A stretch of DNA of 64,000 nt from Prochlorococcus marinus str. MIT 9302 (GCF_000759975.1 NZ_JNAM01000014.1:1-64000); one strand, 5' to 3'. Shown: positions 47,022-56,870, numbered from the stretch's first letter. Translations and numbers: made by a program. Notes: generated by a model from the sequence alone, not told the origin.

Positions 47022-47582
47022 ATGGGCAATTTTTCGGAAAAGTATGATTTAAATAAAGCAAAATTGTTAAAACAGTTAATTGAAAAATCTTATAAGAAAG
47101 GAAACTTCACTTTATCTTCAGGAAAAAAAAGCATTCATTACTTGAACTGTAAACCGGTGTCACTAAATGGCGAAGGCCTAAACTTAATAAGTGATTTATT
47201 TTTCGAGTTAAAGGACTCAAGGTCAAAAGCTGTAGCAGGATTGACATTAGGTGCAGATCCCCTTGTAAGTGGATTAATCGTCAAAGCAGCTTCTCAAGGT
47301 ATAGACTTTAATGGTTTGATCATTCGCAAAGAAATTAAAAAATACGGTACCAAAGCTGGAATAGAGGGGCCTATATTAGAAGAAGGATCTTTGGTAACTG
47401 TCTTAGAGGATGTTGTTACAACTGCTGGTTCAGTAATAAAAGCTATAAAAAAGTTACGAGAAAATAATTATGTTGTTGAGGAAGTTTTGTCTATAGTTGA
47501 TAGGCAAGAAGGGGGATGTGAAGCCCTTAACGATGAAAATGTTAAATTAAAGAGTCTTTTTGAAATCAAAGACTTTTTATAA
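47022..47582 (+). CDS. pyrE: Orotate phosphoribosyltransferase
   Basis: The 186-residue enzyme joins orotate to PRPP to give OMP in pyrimidine synthesis. The PRPP loop is [11 protein letters not shown] near residue 125. Other family blocks are Phe-Thr-Leu-Ser-Ser-Gly-Lys-Lys-Ser and [11 protein letters not shown]. Length is normal. The YgfZ-like gene follows 10 bp later on the same strand. Confidence 0.96.
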   Translation: MGNFSEKYDLNKAKLLKQLIEKSYKKGNFTLSSGKKSIHYLNCKPVSLNGEGLNLISDLFFELKDSRSKAVAGLTLGADPLVSGLIVKAASQGIDFNGLIIRKEIKKYGTKAGIEGPILEEGSLVTVLEDVVTTAGSVIKAIKKLRENNYVVEEVLSIVDRQEGGCEALNDENVKLKSLFEIKDFL

Positions 47583-47592
47583 TTATCTCAAA

Positions 47593-48429
47593 ATGCAAGA
47601 TATAAAAAAAAAGTTTTGGCTTGAAAAATTTGATTGTTTTTCTATTACTGGAAAAGATGCCAGAAAATTTTTGAATGGAATAACAACTGGTAATATTCTA
47701 AATTCAGAAAATAAAGTTATCAAAACTTGTTGGTTAACGCCAAATGGAGTTCTGAGGTCATTAATTGAAATTATTTTTTTAGAAAGAAACTTAGAAGTCA
47801 TTATCTTGGCGGGTAACACTCATGAAATAATTGATTATTTTAATCAAATTATTTTTCCAGCGGATGATGTACTTTTAAGTGAACCTTTCTTGATAAATAG
47901 AATTCAGGAAATTGATGAATCTAGATCATGGAGAACTTGCCAGCCTATTTTCTTTAAAACAGAAGATAAAGAATTTGAAATATATAAAAATAAACTAAAT
48001 TTACTGAATTCCAATGATTTAAAACTTTGGAAGGTTAATCAGGCAATACCCTCTTTAGACATGGAAATAGACGGAAAAAATAATCCTCTTGAGCTGGGAT
48101 TAAAAGATCTTATTGATTTTAATAAAGGTTGCTATTTAGGACAAGAAACAATGTCAAAAATAAAAAATGTTTCTTCTTTAAAACAGGAAATAAGAATTTG
48201 GAAATCATTTGAATCTAATTTGAATTTAGACGTTGAAGATAAAAATTTATACATAAATTCTGCCAAAGATATTTCTGTAGGCAAAATCACTAGTATTTTT
48301 AAATCAGATTCTCAAATAAAAGGCTTAGCAATGATAAAAAGAAAATATTTAGAAGAAGGAAGTTATTTTTATTCAGAAATTATAGGAAAAATTATTATAA
48401 ATAAATCTGTAGGATCAATTTTTCTTTGA
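47593..48429 (+). CDS. ygfZ: Folate-binding YgfZ/GcvT-like protein
   Basis: From the ATG at 47593 the protein has 278 residues. An earlier in-frame start would overlap pyrE and add a lead that does not fit the family. The diagnostic Lys-Gly-Cys-Tyr-Leu-Gly-Gln-Glu is present near residue 190. YgfZ proteins use tetrahydrofolate and support iron-sulfur protein maturation or repair under oxidative stress. The rest of the aminomethyltransferase fold is visible (Phe-Leu-Asn-Gly-Ile-Thr-Thr-Gly near the N-terminus). The end overlaps the convergent nuclease gene by 15 bp. Confidence 0.88.
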   Translation: MQDIKKKFWLEKFDCFSITGKDARKFLNGITTGNILNSENKVIKTCWLTPNGVLRSLIEIIFLERNLEVIILAGNTHEIIDYFNQIIFPADDVLLSEPFLINRIQEIDESRSWRTCQPIFFKTEDKEFEIYKNKLNLLNSNDLKLWKVNQAIPSLDMEIDGKNNPLELGLKDLIDFNKGCYLGQETMSKIKNVSSLKQEIRIWKSFESNLNLDVEDKNLYINSAKDISVGKITSIFKSDSQIKGLAMIKRKYLEEGSYFYSEIIGKIIINKSVGSIFL

Positions 48430-49833
48430 TTGATTTTTGGTTAAATATTCTGCAATTTTTAGAGTAGCCAAACAATCATCTTTGTTATATTGGATAATTT
48501 TTTTTAAAAATATTTCGTTTTCTGTAATTTGATATTGAATCCACCAGTAAAGGGCTTTCGATCCACTTACATTTTTCTGCACCCATTCAAATCCAAGCCA
48601 ATTAGAAACGGTTTTTAAGCCATAGTTTTTTAGCGGTAATATCCAAGACTTTCTTATTAAGGTATGTAAGTCTATAAATCTTGAGGTAAGTGAATCAATT
48701 TCTTCAAAACTAAAATTTAGGTTTTTAGCAATATTAATTATTGCTATTTTTTCAGTCTCTCCATAATGTAAGACTGGCCATTCCTTTTGTGAAAAAAGTA
48801 TTTTAATAATTTGCCTGTAAGATTCCTCTTTATTGTTTTTGAGATTTAAAATAGGTTCATAAATAAGTTCTTCTTTCTTTTGAAGTAAATTATTTACTTT
48901 TAAAAATCCATATAAAAAATCATGCTTATCGTCTGGATTTGACTCAATATCAAAGACATAAAATCCTGAAGCTGTTTTTTCTAAAAGATCGTCAGAATAA
49001 TTATTATTAGAAATGCAAAATGTTTCTCCATAAATATATGCTTGTGCTTGTTTTATAAATTTCGACGCTTTTTCATGCTTTTGTTCGTTAAATATTGATA
49101 ATTTATCTCCAAGTTCTTTTTCGTTATATGACGCTAATTTTTGAGTATTAGATATCCCATTTGTTTTGAGTAATGAGGCCGTTTTAGATCCTATTCCATC
49201 TATATCTGTTAGATATCCATTTTCTTTTGCCTCTTTGTCACAGAAATTTTGCCATGAACAAATAGTACATTTTTTTCTATCGTGAGTTATTTCTGGAATA
49301 AATCCCTCCAAGGATTCATGCAAACTTAATAAAACATTTAAAACTTTATTTATTAATTTTTTATTAAAATAAACCTCTTCGACATTTACTTTATTACCAT
49401 AACTTGAAATTACTAATCCTTTTTCAATTTTAGATTCTTGAAAAGTCCCTAATAGAATAGAACTAAAAGTTAAGTCGAATAAATGTTCTTTAGTGGTTTT
49501 GTGGCCTAATCTATAAACAGCAGGTAAATATTTATATGATCCCCATTTGCTTATACCTTTAGTCTTTAAAAGTAATTGAGGATGTATTTCAGCGTTAATA
49601 TTTTGGAAGAAATTCCCTTTGATTTTTAATCCAATCACACCCTGAGAACCCCTTTCGCAGGCTTTTAATCCTGTATATATTTCACCATTACATAATTCAG
49701 AGAAAATTTGATACTGTTTAATTTTATATATGGCTTTATGCGGAGACCAAACTTCATAAGATTTATTACCCTTGAAATCTAGCCATGCTTTTCTTTTACA
49801 TCTTATAAAACTTTTTAAATAAATAGTATTCAA
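48415..49833 (-). CDS. Two-domain nuclease: RecB/Cas4-like fused to a DnaQ-like exonuclease (TM0106 family)
   Basis: The 472-residue protein starts with a RecB/Cas4-type part: Phe-Ile-Arg-Cys-Lys-Arg-Lys-Ala-Trp-Leu, and a cysteine set Cys-Thr-Ile-Cys-Ser-Trp-Gln-Asn-Phe-Cys near residue 190 that could hold an iron-sulfur cluster with the early Cys. A helix-hairpin-helix-like piece follows (Ile-Asp-Gly-Ile-Gly-Ser-Lys-Thr-Ala). The C-terminal domain has RNase-H-like acidic motifs: Phe-Asp-Ile-Glu-Ser near 295, Asp-Leu-His-Thr, and Tyr-Asn-Lys-Asp-Asp-Cys near 455. It matches the TM0106 RecB-like putative nuclease family; its DNA or RNA target is not known. Confidence 0.78.
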   Translation of the reverse strand: MNTIYLKSFIRCKRKAWLDFKGNKSYEVWSPHKAIYKIKQYQIFSELCNGEIYTGLKACERGSQGVIGLKIKGNFFQNINAEIHPQLLLKTKGISKWGSYKYLPAVYRLGHKTTKEHLFDLTFSSILLGTFQESKIEKGLVISSYGNKVNVEEVYFNKKLINKVLNVLLSLHESLEGFIPEITHDRKKCTICSWQNFCDKEAKENGYLTDIDGIGSKTASLLKTNGISNTQKLASYNEKELGDKLSIFNEQKHEKASKFIKQAQAYIYGETFCISNNNYSDDLLEKTASGFYVFDIESNPDDKHDFLYGFLKVNNLLQKKEELIYEPILNLKNNKEESYRQIIKILFSQKEWPVLHYGETEKIAIINIAKNLNFSFEEIDSLTSRFIDLHTLIRKSWILPLKNYGLKTVSNWLGFEWVQKNVSGSKALYWWIQYQITENEIFLKKIIQYNKDDCLATLKIAEYLTKNQSKKN

Positions 49834-49911
49834 ATTTTTTTTAAAGGTGTTTTAAATTTTACTCATATAAATTAATATAGATAATTAATATAAATCAAGG
49901 AACTCTTAAAT

Positions 49912-51366
49912 TTGCCAGGTGACACATTAGATAAAATAAAATTTGGAACTGATGGGTGGAGAGGAATAATTGGATTTGATTTTAATCTTTCCAATCTTTC
50001 AAGAGTTGTTGTGGCTGCATGCCAGGAATTGCATTATCAATACTATACAGCAGTTAATTCAAAGAAAATTTTAATTGGATATGATCGTAGATTTATGGCA
50101 AGTGAATTTGCAAAGCAAATAGTTCCTTTTGTAAAAGGTTGTGGTTTTGAGCCGATCTTATCTAATAGCTTTGTTACTACACCCTCTTGTAGTTTCTATG
50201 CTAAAGAAATGGGTTGTTTAGGAGCATTAGTAATTACAGCAAGTCATAATCCATATAATTGGCTAGGTCTTAAAATAAAGAGCTTTAATGGATGTTCTGT
50301 TGATGAATCTTTTACAAGTGAAATTGAAAAAAGATTAATGCTTGGTAATTCAATTGACAAAATAGAGGGTTCATATGAGCAGGCAGATATTAAGAAGTTT
50401 CATTTGGATAAAATTAAATCTCTTTTTGATATTGAATATATTGCGAAAGAACTGAAAAAAAAGAAAATACGAATTTTTGTGGATTCTATGCATGGTGCGG
50501 CTGCAAATTGCATGGCTGAGATTTTTGCTTTTAATGATTCAGAAGTAGTTTCAGAAATCAGAAAAGATTCTGATCCTTTTTTTGGCGGAAAACCTCCTGA
50601 ACCTCTATTAAATTATTTAGATGATTTAAATCAAATACTTATTAAAAATTCAAACAATGAAGTTAAAACTTTAGGAATTATTTTTGATGGAGATGGTGAT
50701 AGAATTGCGGTAATTGATGAAAAAGGGCGATATTGTAGTACGCAAGATTTAATCCCATACTTCATTAGCTATTTGGGAGAAATTAAAGATAATCCTTATC
50801 CAGTTTTAAAGACAGTTAGTGGTTCAGATGTTATTAAAAATATTTCAGAAAGTCAAAATAGAGATGTTTTTGAACTGCCAGTTGGCTTTAAATATATTGC
50901 AGAAAAAATGATTAAAGAGAAAATATTTATTGGAGGAGAGGAATCTGGAGGAGTTGGTTTTGGTGACTTTATGCCTGAAAGAGATGCTTTATATGCAGCA
51001 ATGATTTTACTAAATGGAATTGCTAAAAAATCTCAATATTTATGTGAAACTTTAGATGAAATCCAAAAAGATTTTGGACCAAGTTTCTATAAAAGAATTG
51101 ATATTAAGTTCCCAAATCAGACAGAAAAAACTTATGTTCAAGAATTTATAATAAATAATATTCCTGAGAAGATTAATAATCACAAGATAATTAATATCTC
51201 AAAGATTGATGGAATAAAGTTGAGAATCAATAAAAGTTTTTGGCTTCTTTTTAGGTTTTCAGGAACTGAACCTCTTTTAAGGTTGTATTGTGAGGCACCA
51301 AAAGAATCTTATCTAGGTGAGTTATTAGAGTGGGGCCAAAAATTTATAAATTTGGCGAGAAAATAA
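49912..51366 (+). CDS. Phosphoglucomutase/phosphomannomutase family enzyme
   Basis: The 484-residue enzyme starts at TTG. It has Phe-Gly-Thr-Asp-Gly-Trp-Arg-Gly near residue 10, the phosphoserine site Ile-Thr-Ala-Ser-His-Asn-Pro-Tyr-Asn near residue 105, the metal loop Phe-Asp-Gly-Asp-Gly-Asp-Arg near 260, and Gly-Gly-Glu-Glu-Ser-Gly-Gly. The phosphate-binding end is Arg-Phe-Ser-Gly-Thr-Glu-Pro-Leu. It could act on glucose or mannose phosphates; family sequence does not settle which. It is divergent from the nuclease gene and 2 bp before rdgB. Confidence 0.92.
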   Translation: MPGDTLDKIKFGTDGWRGIIGFDFNLSNLSRVVVAACQELHYQYYTAVNSKKILIGYDRRFMASEFAKQIVPFVKGCGFEPILSNSFVTTPSCSFYAKEMGCLGALVITASHNPYNWLGLKIKSFNGCSVDESFTSEIEKRLMLGNSIDKIEGSYEQADIKKFHLDKIKSLFDIEYIAKELKKKKIRIFVDSMHGAAANCMAEIFAFNDSEVVSEIRKDSDPFFGGKPPEPLLNYLDDLNQILIKNSNNEVKTLGIIFDGDGDRIAVIDEKGRYCSTQDLIPYFISYLGEIKDNPYPVLKTVSGSDVIKNISESQNRDVFELPVGFKYIAEKMIKEKIFIGGEESGGVGFGDFMPERDALYAAMILLNGIAKKSQYLCETLDEIQKDFGPSFYKRIDIKFPNQTEKTYVQEFIINNIPEKINNHKIINISKIDGIKLRINKSFWLLFRFSGTEPLLRLYCEAPKESYLGELLEWGQKFINLARK

Positions 51367-51368
51367 TT

Positions 51369-51944
51369 ATGAAAAATTTATATTTAGCAAGTAAGAATAA
51401 TGGAAAAATTGAAGAATATAAGAAATTGCTTGCAATAGTTAATTGTCAATTATTACTTCAACCAGAAACATTAGAAGTTGAAGAGGATGGTTTGACATTT
51501 AGAGATAATGCAATTAAAAAAGCTAGTGAAGTTTCCAGAAAAACAAATAATTTCTCAATAGCAGATGATTCTGGAATTTGTATTGAAGCATTAGGCGGAA
51601 AACCAGGTATTTACTCATCAAGATATGCAGAAAATGATAAAAAAAGAATTGAGAGAGTTTTAAAAGAACTTGATGGAGTTCAAAATAGAAGAGCTTTCTT
51701 TATTGCTAATATTTGTGTTTGTTCCCCAAATGGTGAAGTGATTATTGAATCTGAGGCCAAATGTCATGGCAATATTATTTTAAACCCGAGAGGGAAAGGT
51801 GGTTTTGGGTATGACCCAATTTTTGAGGAGAGTTCTACCAGATTAACTTTCGCAGAAATGAATAATGATATTAAAGACTCTTGTAGTCATAGAGGTAAAG
51901 CATTAAAAAAAATGATTCCAGATTTAATTGAAATTTTTTCTTAA
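51369..51944 (+). CDS. rdgB: XTP/dITP diphosphatase (RdgB/HAM1)
   Basis: From the ATG at 51369 (191 residues) the protein begins Leu-Tyr-Leu-Ala-Ser-Lys-Asn-Asn-Gly-Lys-Ile-Glu-Glu-Tyr, the family's substrate-binding start. Also present are Ala-Asp-Asp-Ser-Gly-Ile-Cys-Ile-Glu-Ala-Leu, Gly-Ile-Tyr-Ser-Ser-Arg-Tyr, and Gly-Phe-Gly-Tyr-Asp-Pro-Ile-Phe, with Ser-His-Arg-Gly-Lys-Ala-Leu near the end. It removes deaminated purine triphosphates from the pool. An earlier in-frame start would overlap the mutase gene and is not needed. Confidence 0.95.
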   Translation: MKNLYLASKNNGKIEEYKKLLAIVNCQLLLQPETLEVEEDGLTFRDNAIKKASEVSRKTNNFSIADDSGICIEALGGKPGIYSSRYAENDKKRIERVLKELDGVQNRRAFFIANICVCSPNGEVIIESEAKCHGNIILNPRGKGGFGYDPIFEESSTRLTFAEMNNDIKDSCSHRGKALKKMIPDLIEIFS

Positions 51945-51946
51945 AT

Positions 51947-53431
51947 TCAATTAACCCAAGATCCATGAAGGCCATGAGGAATTGAAATGGGTAATTCATA
52001 AATAGCTAATTCTTTTAAGTCTTTTGCGTCTAATATCACTAAATCGCTTCCTCTTCTTTCTCCGTTCCATAGAAGTATAAATAAAAATCCCTCATCTTCT
52101 TTTAAAGAGTTTTCTGATGGAACCATAATTGGTTCACTTACGAATCCACTTGGGCCTGCTGACCAAGAAATCTCTTCCTTAGAAGTTAAATTTATTTTTT
52201 TTATTGCTTGAAGTGGAGCGTTCCCCAGCTTTTGAGATGTGCTTGCCATCCAACTAAAAGTTGCTTTTAATCCTAAGTTTTTAGGATTAACAACAGCAAA
52301 TTCACAACATTGTTCACTTAAAGTTTCAAGTTCACTAGTTTTTTTCTTTAGATCGATAATTGATCTTTTCAGTTTTCCTTCTGGATATTTATCAAAGTCA
52401 ATATTCCTAAAATTCTCGTCTGGACCAACTGATGGGAAATCATCATAAAAAATACTATCTAATACGATTTTGGAATCTTTTTCAAATGCATTTACATGAT
52501 GAAAAACGAATCCTTCTGGAGCATCTATTGTTAACGGTGGCTGACCTCTAAATAATCCACTTTCTCTGGGGATGATAAAAAACTTTGCCTTTTTATTTGG
52601 GTTTGACTTTAGACATTGTGCTGCTCCTCTTTGACCCATTACAAATGGAAGAGGATTGAAATCAATAGCATTCTGTAAAAATATTGCCCAATTAGTTGTA
52701 ATTGCAAAATCATGAAGGAATGCAAAGCCATTAAAAGTATCTTTTCTGTCAAAAATGAGCTCTCCAGAATTTGTACCAGCATTATTAAATTCCATTAATC
52801 TAATGGTACTTTTTGGCCCGGTTTGTACTCCAAAAGTGACTAAAAGTTCTGAAGATGCATTTGAGTTTAGGTCTGTTTTGGGATGAGCACTGAATGCTTC
52901 GTTAGGCTTGAGTACCCCTTTTAATGTTGTTAAACCAATAGTGTCAAGACTATCAGGATCCATTGCATGTGGACCGGCTGCTTCCCATAATGCAAGAATA
53001 TCATCTCCTAATTTAATGACATGAGTATTAGCGATATTCTTGAATTTTAGATCTAATGCATTATTTAAAATTCCTCCATTTTTTTGTGTGCCAAAAACAC
53101 CTCTATAAATAAATTTATTTATTTTTTCTTCTTCCAAATAGCCTTTAGTTTTAACAAATCTATTTGTTAAGAATGGCTGACCATTTTCGAATTTTATGGA
53201 TGTTATCATTCCATCACCATCAAATGGATGATGAACCCATTGTCCACCTCTCTCTAATATTCCTGGTCCATTTCTTAATAATGTTCCATTTAAATTTTTA
53301 ATATTATTACCTTTGCTAATTCTTAGAGGCGCTTTAGTTAGCTCCTTTTCTACATTTTGATACGCACTTGACCAATCTTCTTTATTAAAAATTTTAAATT
53401 TATCAATTTTTTTATCTTGTAAATTAGTCAC
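51947..53431 (-). CDS. Carotenoid oxygenase (RPE65/CCD family)
   Basis: The 494-residue non-haem iron enzyme has the four His of the propeller centre visible as Ser-Ala-His-Pro-Lys, Phe-Leu-His-Asp-Phe-Ala-Ile-Thr, Phe-His-His-Val-Asn-Ala-Phe, and a final Ile-Pro-His-Gly-Leu-His-Gly. The N-terminal Leu-Arg-Asn-Gly-Pro-Gly and Pro-Phe-Asp-Gly-Asp-Gly-Met blocks are typical. It resembles cyanobacterial apocarotenoid-cleaving oxygenases that make retinal-type products, but the substrate is not determined. It converges on rdgB with 2 bp between. Confidence 0.92.
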   Translation of the reverse strand: MTNLQDKKIDKFKIFNKEDWSSAYQNVEKELTKAPLRISKGNNIKNLNGTLLRNGPGILERGGQWVHHPFDGDGMITSIKFENGQPFLTNRFVKTKGYLEEEKINKFIYRGVFGTQKNGGILNNALDLKFKNIANTHVIKLGDDILALWEAAGPHAMDPDSLDTIGLTTLKGVLKPNEAFSAHPKTDLNSNASSELLVTFGVQTGPKSTIRLMEFNNAGTNSGELIFDRKDTFNGFAFLHDFAITTNWAIFLQNAIDFNPLPFVMGQRGAAQCLKSNPNKKAKFFIIPRESGLFRGQPPLTIDAPEGFVFHHVNAFEKDSKIVLDSIFYDDFPSVGPDENFRNIDFDKYPEGKLKRSIIDLKKKTSELETLSEQCCEFAVVNPKNLGLKATFSWMASTSQKLGNAPLQAIKKINLTSKEEISWSAGPSGFVSEPIMVPSENSLKEDEGFLFILLWNGERRGSDLVILDAKDLKELAIYELPISIPHGLHGSWVN

Positions 53432-53503
53432 AACAAAATAATCACTTTATCTATTTTCGCCAAAAATCAACTGAATTGTGGCTGATTCGAAAAAATTCCT
53501 ATT

Positions 53504-54109
53504 TTATTGATTTTCTAACATTCCTTTACTGCTTGGAATCGAATCAGATCTTCTTAGATCTGTTTCGGTAGCCATTCTCATGGCTCTTGAAAAAGCTTTA
53601 AAGCACGCTTCAACTATGTGATGTGAATTACTACCTCGTATTTGATTAATATGCAGAGTAATACCGCTGTTATTTACAAAGGCAATAAAAAATTCTCTTA
53701 CTAGTTCAGTATCATAATTTCCTATTCTAGGGGCTTTTAATTGAAGATCATAAGATAGATGTGGTCTACCAGAGCAGTCTAAAGTGACTTGAACTAATGC
53801 TTCATCTAATGGGGCAAAGAAATGACCAAATCTGCTTATTCCTTTTCTCTCTCCCAAGGCTTTTGAAAATGCTTTGCCTAATGCGATTCCTACATCTTCA
53901 TTTGTATGATGATCATCAATATGGGTATCTCCAATTGCTTTTATTTTTAAATCAAACAAACCATGACTGGATATTTGATGAAGCATATGATCTAAGAATG
54001 GTATCCCGGTATCAATCTCAGAAATTCCATTTCCATCTAAGTTTATAAATACAGAAATATCTGTTTCATTCGTTTTTCTTTTTATTTCAGATTGCCTTAG
54101 AGATGACAT
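53504..54109 (-). CDS. hisB: Imidazoleglycerol-phosphate dehydratase
   Basis: The 201-residue, Mn-dependent monofunctional dehydratase works in histidine synthesis. Its signature runs [13 protein letters not shown], then Asp-Asp-His-His-Thr-Asn-Glu-Asp, and [10 protein letters not shown] near the end. There is no phosphatase domain of the E. coli type. It lies 20 bp downstream of fabI on the minus strand. Confidence 0.98.
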   Translation of the reverse strand: MSSLRQSEIKRKTNETDISVFINLDGNGISEIDTGIPFLDHMLHQISSHGLFDLKIKAIGDTHIDDHHTNEDVGIALGKAFSKALGERKGISRFGHFFAPLDEALVQVTLDCSGRPHLSYDLQLKAPRIGNYDTELVREFFIAFVNNSGITLHINQIRGSNSHHIVEACFKAFSRAMRMATETDLRRSDSIPSSKGMLENQ

Positions 54110-54129
54110 TTTTATGCAAAAAACTTAGT

Positions 54130-54912
54130 TTACATTCCATTAATGCAGTAACCCGCATCAACATAAATTGTTTGGCCTGAAATGCCGCTAGAGAGATCAC
54201 TTAATAAAAAAGCAGCTGTATTACCTACTTCTGTTTGAGTGACTGTTCTGCGTAAAGGAGCCTTTTCTTCAACATTGTGAATCATATCTAAAATGCCACC
54301 TATAGCAGAACTCGCAAGTGTTCTTATAGGCCCAGCACTTATTGCGTTAACTCTGACTTGTTTTTCGGGACCAAGTTCTGCAGAAAGATATCTTACTGAA
54401 GCTTCTAAAGCTGCTTTAGCAACTCCCATCACGTTATAGTTAGGGATAGCCCTTTCTGATCCTAAATAAGTTAATGAGACAACTCCAGCACCATCACTAA
54501 AAAGTGGTTTTGCTGCTTTACATAAAGGTGCTAACGAATAAGCACTTATATTAAGAGCCCTATCAAAACCCTCTGAAGTGGTAGCACTATAATCTCCAAT
54601 CAATTCATCGCGTCCTGCAAATGCTAGGCAGTGAACTAATCCATCAATTTGCCCCCAATTGTCTTTTATATTTTTAAAGATTTCTTGAATTTGAACTGGA
54701 TTTTGAACATCAAGAGGCAAAAATAACGATGGGTTTAAAGGTTCAGTTAGTTCTCTAACTTTAGACTCGAATCTTCCCTTATCATCAGGCAAATATGTTA
54801 TTCCAAGTTCTGCGCCAGCTTTTGAAAGTTGTTGAGCGATACCCCATGCTATCGAACGATTGTTGGCAATTCCTGTAACAAGAATTTTTTTGCCAGTTAG
54901 ATTTAGAAGCAT
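54130..54912 (-). CDS. fabI: Enoyl-[acyl-carrier-protein] reductase (NADH)
   Basis: The 260-residue short-chain dehydrogenase reduces enoyl-ACP in each round of fatty-acid synthesis. The nucleotide motif is Val-Thr-Gly-Ile-Ala-Asn-Asn-Arg-Ser-Ile-Ala-Trp-Gly. The catalytic Tyr and Lys are in Pro-Asn-Tyr-Asn-Val-Met-Gly-Val-Ala-Lys-Ala-Ala-Leu-Glu, with the FabI spacing. Ala-Gly-Pro-Ile-Arg-Thr-Leu-Ala follows. Length is normal. It is divergent from the thioredoxin-fold gene with 106 bp between. Confidence 0.97.
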   Translation of the reverse strand: MLLNLTGKKILVTGIANNRSIAWGIAQQLSKAGAELGITYLPDDKGRFESKVRELTEPLNPSLFLPLDVQNPVQIQEIFKNIKDNWGQIDGLVHCLAFAGRDELIGDYSATTSEGFDRALNISAYSLAPLCKAAKPLFSDGAGVVSLTYLGSERAIPNYNVMGVAKAALEASVRYLSAELGPEKQVRVNAISAGPIRTLASSAIGGILDMIHNVEEKAPLRRTVTQTEVGNTAAFLLSDLSSGISGQTIYVDAGYCINGM

Positions 54913-55018
54913 TTTGTTTATTATTTCTATTATTCTCCTATATAAAAGTACCTATCTTTACGGATTACTGCAAAATATACAATAATTTTCAAATATTAAT
55001 GAATTTTTTAACTTTAAC

Positions 55019-55612
55019 ATGGTAAGAACAAATTCTATGGTTTTGGAATTAGGCTTTCAATTACCTAATTTCGAAATGTTAAATGCTAATTCTTCAAAAA
55101 ATGAATATTTTAATTCTCATAATCTAGATAATCGGCATTTACTTTTAATGTTTATTTGTGCCCATTGCCCATTTGTTAAATATATTGAGAATCAAATTTT
55201 CACCTTAAGTAAAGAAATTGAAAATACAGTTCAAACAGTTGCAATTTCTAGCAATGATATTGTCACTCATCCTTCAGATTCTCCTAAAAATTTGAGATTA
55301 CAAGCACAATCACAGGGATGGAGTTTCCCTTATCTATATGATGAAAATCAAAATTTTGCTAAGGAATTAAAAGCGGCTTGCACCCCAGATTTTTATCTTT
55401 TTTCAAATGAAGGAGATGGTGATTTTTTATTGTTTTATCATGGCCAATTAGACGATAGTAGACTAGGTAATAATATCCCTCTCTCTGGAAAAGATTTGCG
55501 CTCTGCTGTAAAAGATTTGAATCAAGATAATTATTATCCTTCAAATCAGATGCCTTCTTTAGGTTGCAATATAAAATGGACTCCTGGTAAAGAACCAAGT
55601 TGGTTTAAATGA
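55019..55612 (+). CDS. Thioredoxin-fold (AhpC/TSA-like) protein
   Basis: The 197-residue soluble protein has Phe-Ile-Cys-Ala-His-Cys-Pro-Phe-Val-Lys near residue 50, a CxxC redox pair in a TlpA/AhpC-like fold. Trp-Ser-Phe-Pro-Tyr-Leu-Tyr-Asp-Glu and Cys-Thr-Pro-Asp-Phe-Tyr-Leu-Phe match the usual later strands. It looks like a thioredoxin-like reductase or peroxidase; the substrate is unknown. The DegT gene follows 52 bp later. Confidence 0.85.
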   Translation: MVRTNSMVLELGFQLPNFEMLNANSSKNEYFNSHNLDNRHLLLMFICAHCPFVKYIENQIFTLSKEIENTVQTVAISSNDIVTHPSDSPKNLRLQAQSQGWSFPYLYDENQNFAKELKAACTPDFYLFSNEGDGDFLLFYHGQLDDSRLGNNIPLSGKDLRSAVKDLNQDNYYPSNQMPSLGCNIKWTPGKEPSWFK

Positions 55613-55664
55613 ATTAAAATTTTTTTTACCCATAGAAATATGGTTTAGGGTTAATATATTCACT

Positions 55665-56870
55665 ATGCAGATACCTCCATTTACTTTAAATAGGCAGTAC
55701 CAAGAAATTGGCTCAGAAATTGAGAGTGAGGTTTCTAAAGTTTTAAAAGGGGGCCAGTATATTGGAGGACAAGAAATTGCCAAATTTGAGGAGAGTTTTT
55801 CTAGTCTGATTGGTGTTGAAAATACTATTGGATGTAATAGTGGAACTGATGCTTTAGTATTAGCTTTGCGCGCATTAGATATTGGTGTGGGTGATGAAGT
55901 TATTACCTCATCTTTTAGCTTTTTTGCAACTGCAGAGGCTATTAGTGCAGTTGGTGCTAATCCTGTTTTGGTAGATATAGATCCAGAAACTTATCTTATT
56001 AATACTGAACTAATAGAACAAGAAATAAATTCTAATACCAAGGCAATTATGCCAGTTCATCTATTTGGGAATGCAGTGAATATGACCTTAATAAAATCTT
56101 TGGCCAAAAAATATGACTTAAAAGTAATCGAAGATTGTGCTCAGGCAACATGCACAATGTGGGAAAATTCCAAAGTTGGTAGTATAGGTGATATAGGTTG
56201 TTTTAGCTTTTTCCCTACTAAAAATTTAGGAGCTGCTGGAGATGGTGGAGCAGTAACAACTTCAGATCAGAAGATTGCCAAAAAAATTAGAGAACTGGCT
56301 GTTCATGGCAGCCCAATAAGATATCACCATACCCAAATTGGATATAACAGCAGACTTGATACCATTCAAGCTGCCATATTAAACATAAAAATTAAATATA
56401 TTTCTAAGTGGATTAATAATCGCCAAAAAATTGCTAATGATTACCTTGATTTATTAGAAAAAAATCCATTTATTAGTTTTCCAAAAATTAGCTCTGATTC
56501 AATTTTCCATTCTTGGAATCAATTTGTCATCAAATTAAGAAACGATAAATATTTCTTAAATGAAGATTTTTCAAATTTATTTGATACTGATTGCAAAAAA
56601 TACTATTCTTTAAGGAATTTGGTAAAACAACAACTTTTTGAAAAAGGTATTAATTCAATTATTTATTATCCAATTCCAATACACGCACAAATAGCTTACA
56701 AAAATAAAAATTTTTCTAGAACAAAACTCATAAATACAGAGAGAATTTGTACAGAAGTCCTTAGTCTGCCAATGTTTCCTGAAATTTCTTATGAAGAGCA
56801 AGTTTATGTAGCAGAAAATTTAAATAAAGTTTTAAAGAATTGTATAGAGGAAATTCAAATTTCAGCATAA
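55665..56870 (+). CDS. DegT/DnrJ/EryC1 family aminotransferase
   Basis: The 401-residue PLP enzyme has Asn-Ser-Gly-Thr-Asp-Ala-Leu near residue 60, Val-Ile-Glu-Asp-Cys-Ala-Gln-Ala, and the PLP Lys in Phe-Pro-Thr-Lys-Asn-Leu-Gly-Ala-Ala-Gly-Asp-Gly-Gly. Tyr-Asn-Ser-Arg-Leu-Asp-Thr-Ile-Gln-Ala is typical. Such enzymes aminate nucleotide sugars for surface polysaccharide; some cyanobacterial copies were annotated as pleiotropic regulators. The substrate is unknown. The end overlaps the convergent phr gene by 16 bp. Confidence 0.92.
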   Translation: MQIPPFTLNRQYQEIGSEIESEVSKVLKGGQYIGGQEIAKFEESFSSLIGVENTIGCNSGTDALVLALRALDIGVGDEVITSSFSFFATAEAISAVGANPVLVDIDPETYLINTELIEQEINSNTKAIMPVHLFGNAVNMTLIKSLAKKYDLKVIEDCAQATCTMWENSKVGSIGDIGCFSFFPTKNLGAAGDGGAVTTSDQKIAKKIRELAVHGSPIRYHHTQIGYNSRLDTIQAAILNIKIKYISKWINNRQKIANDYLDLLEKNPFISFPKISSDSIFHSWNQFVIKLRNDKYFLNEDFSNLFDTDCKKYYSLRNLVKQQLFEKGINSIIYYPIPIHAQIAYKNKNFSRTKLINTERICTEVLSLPMFPEISYEEQVYVAENLNKVLKNCIEEIQISA

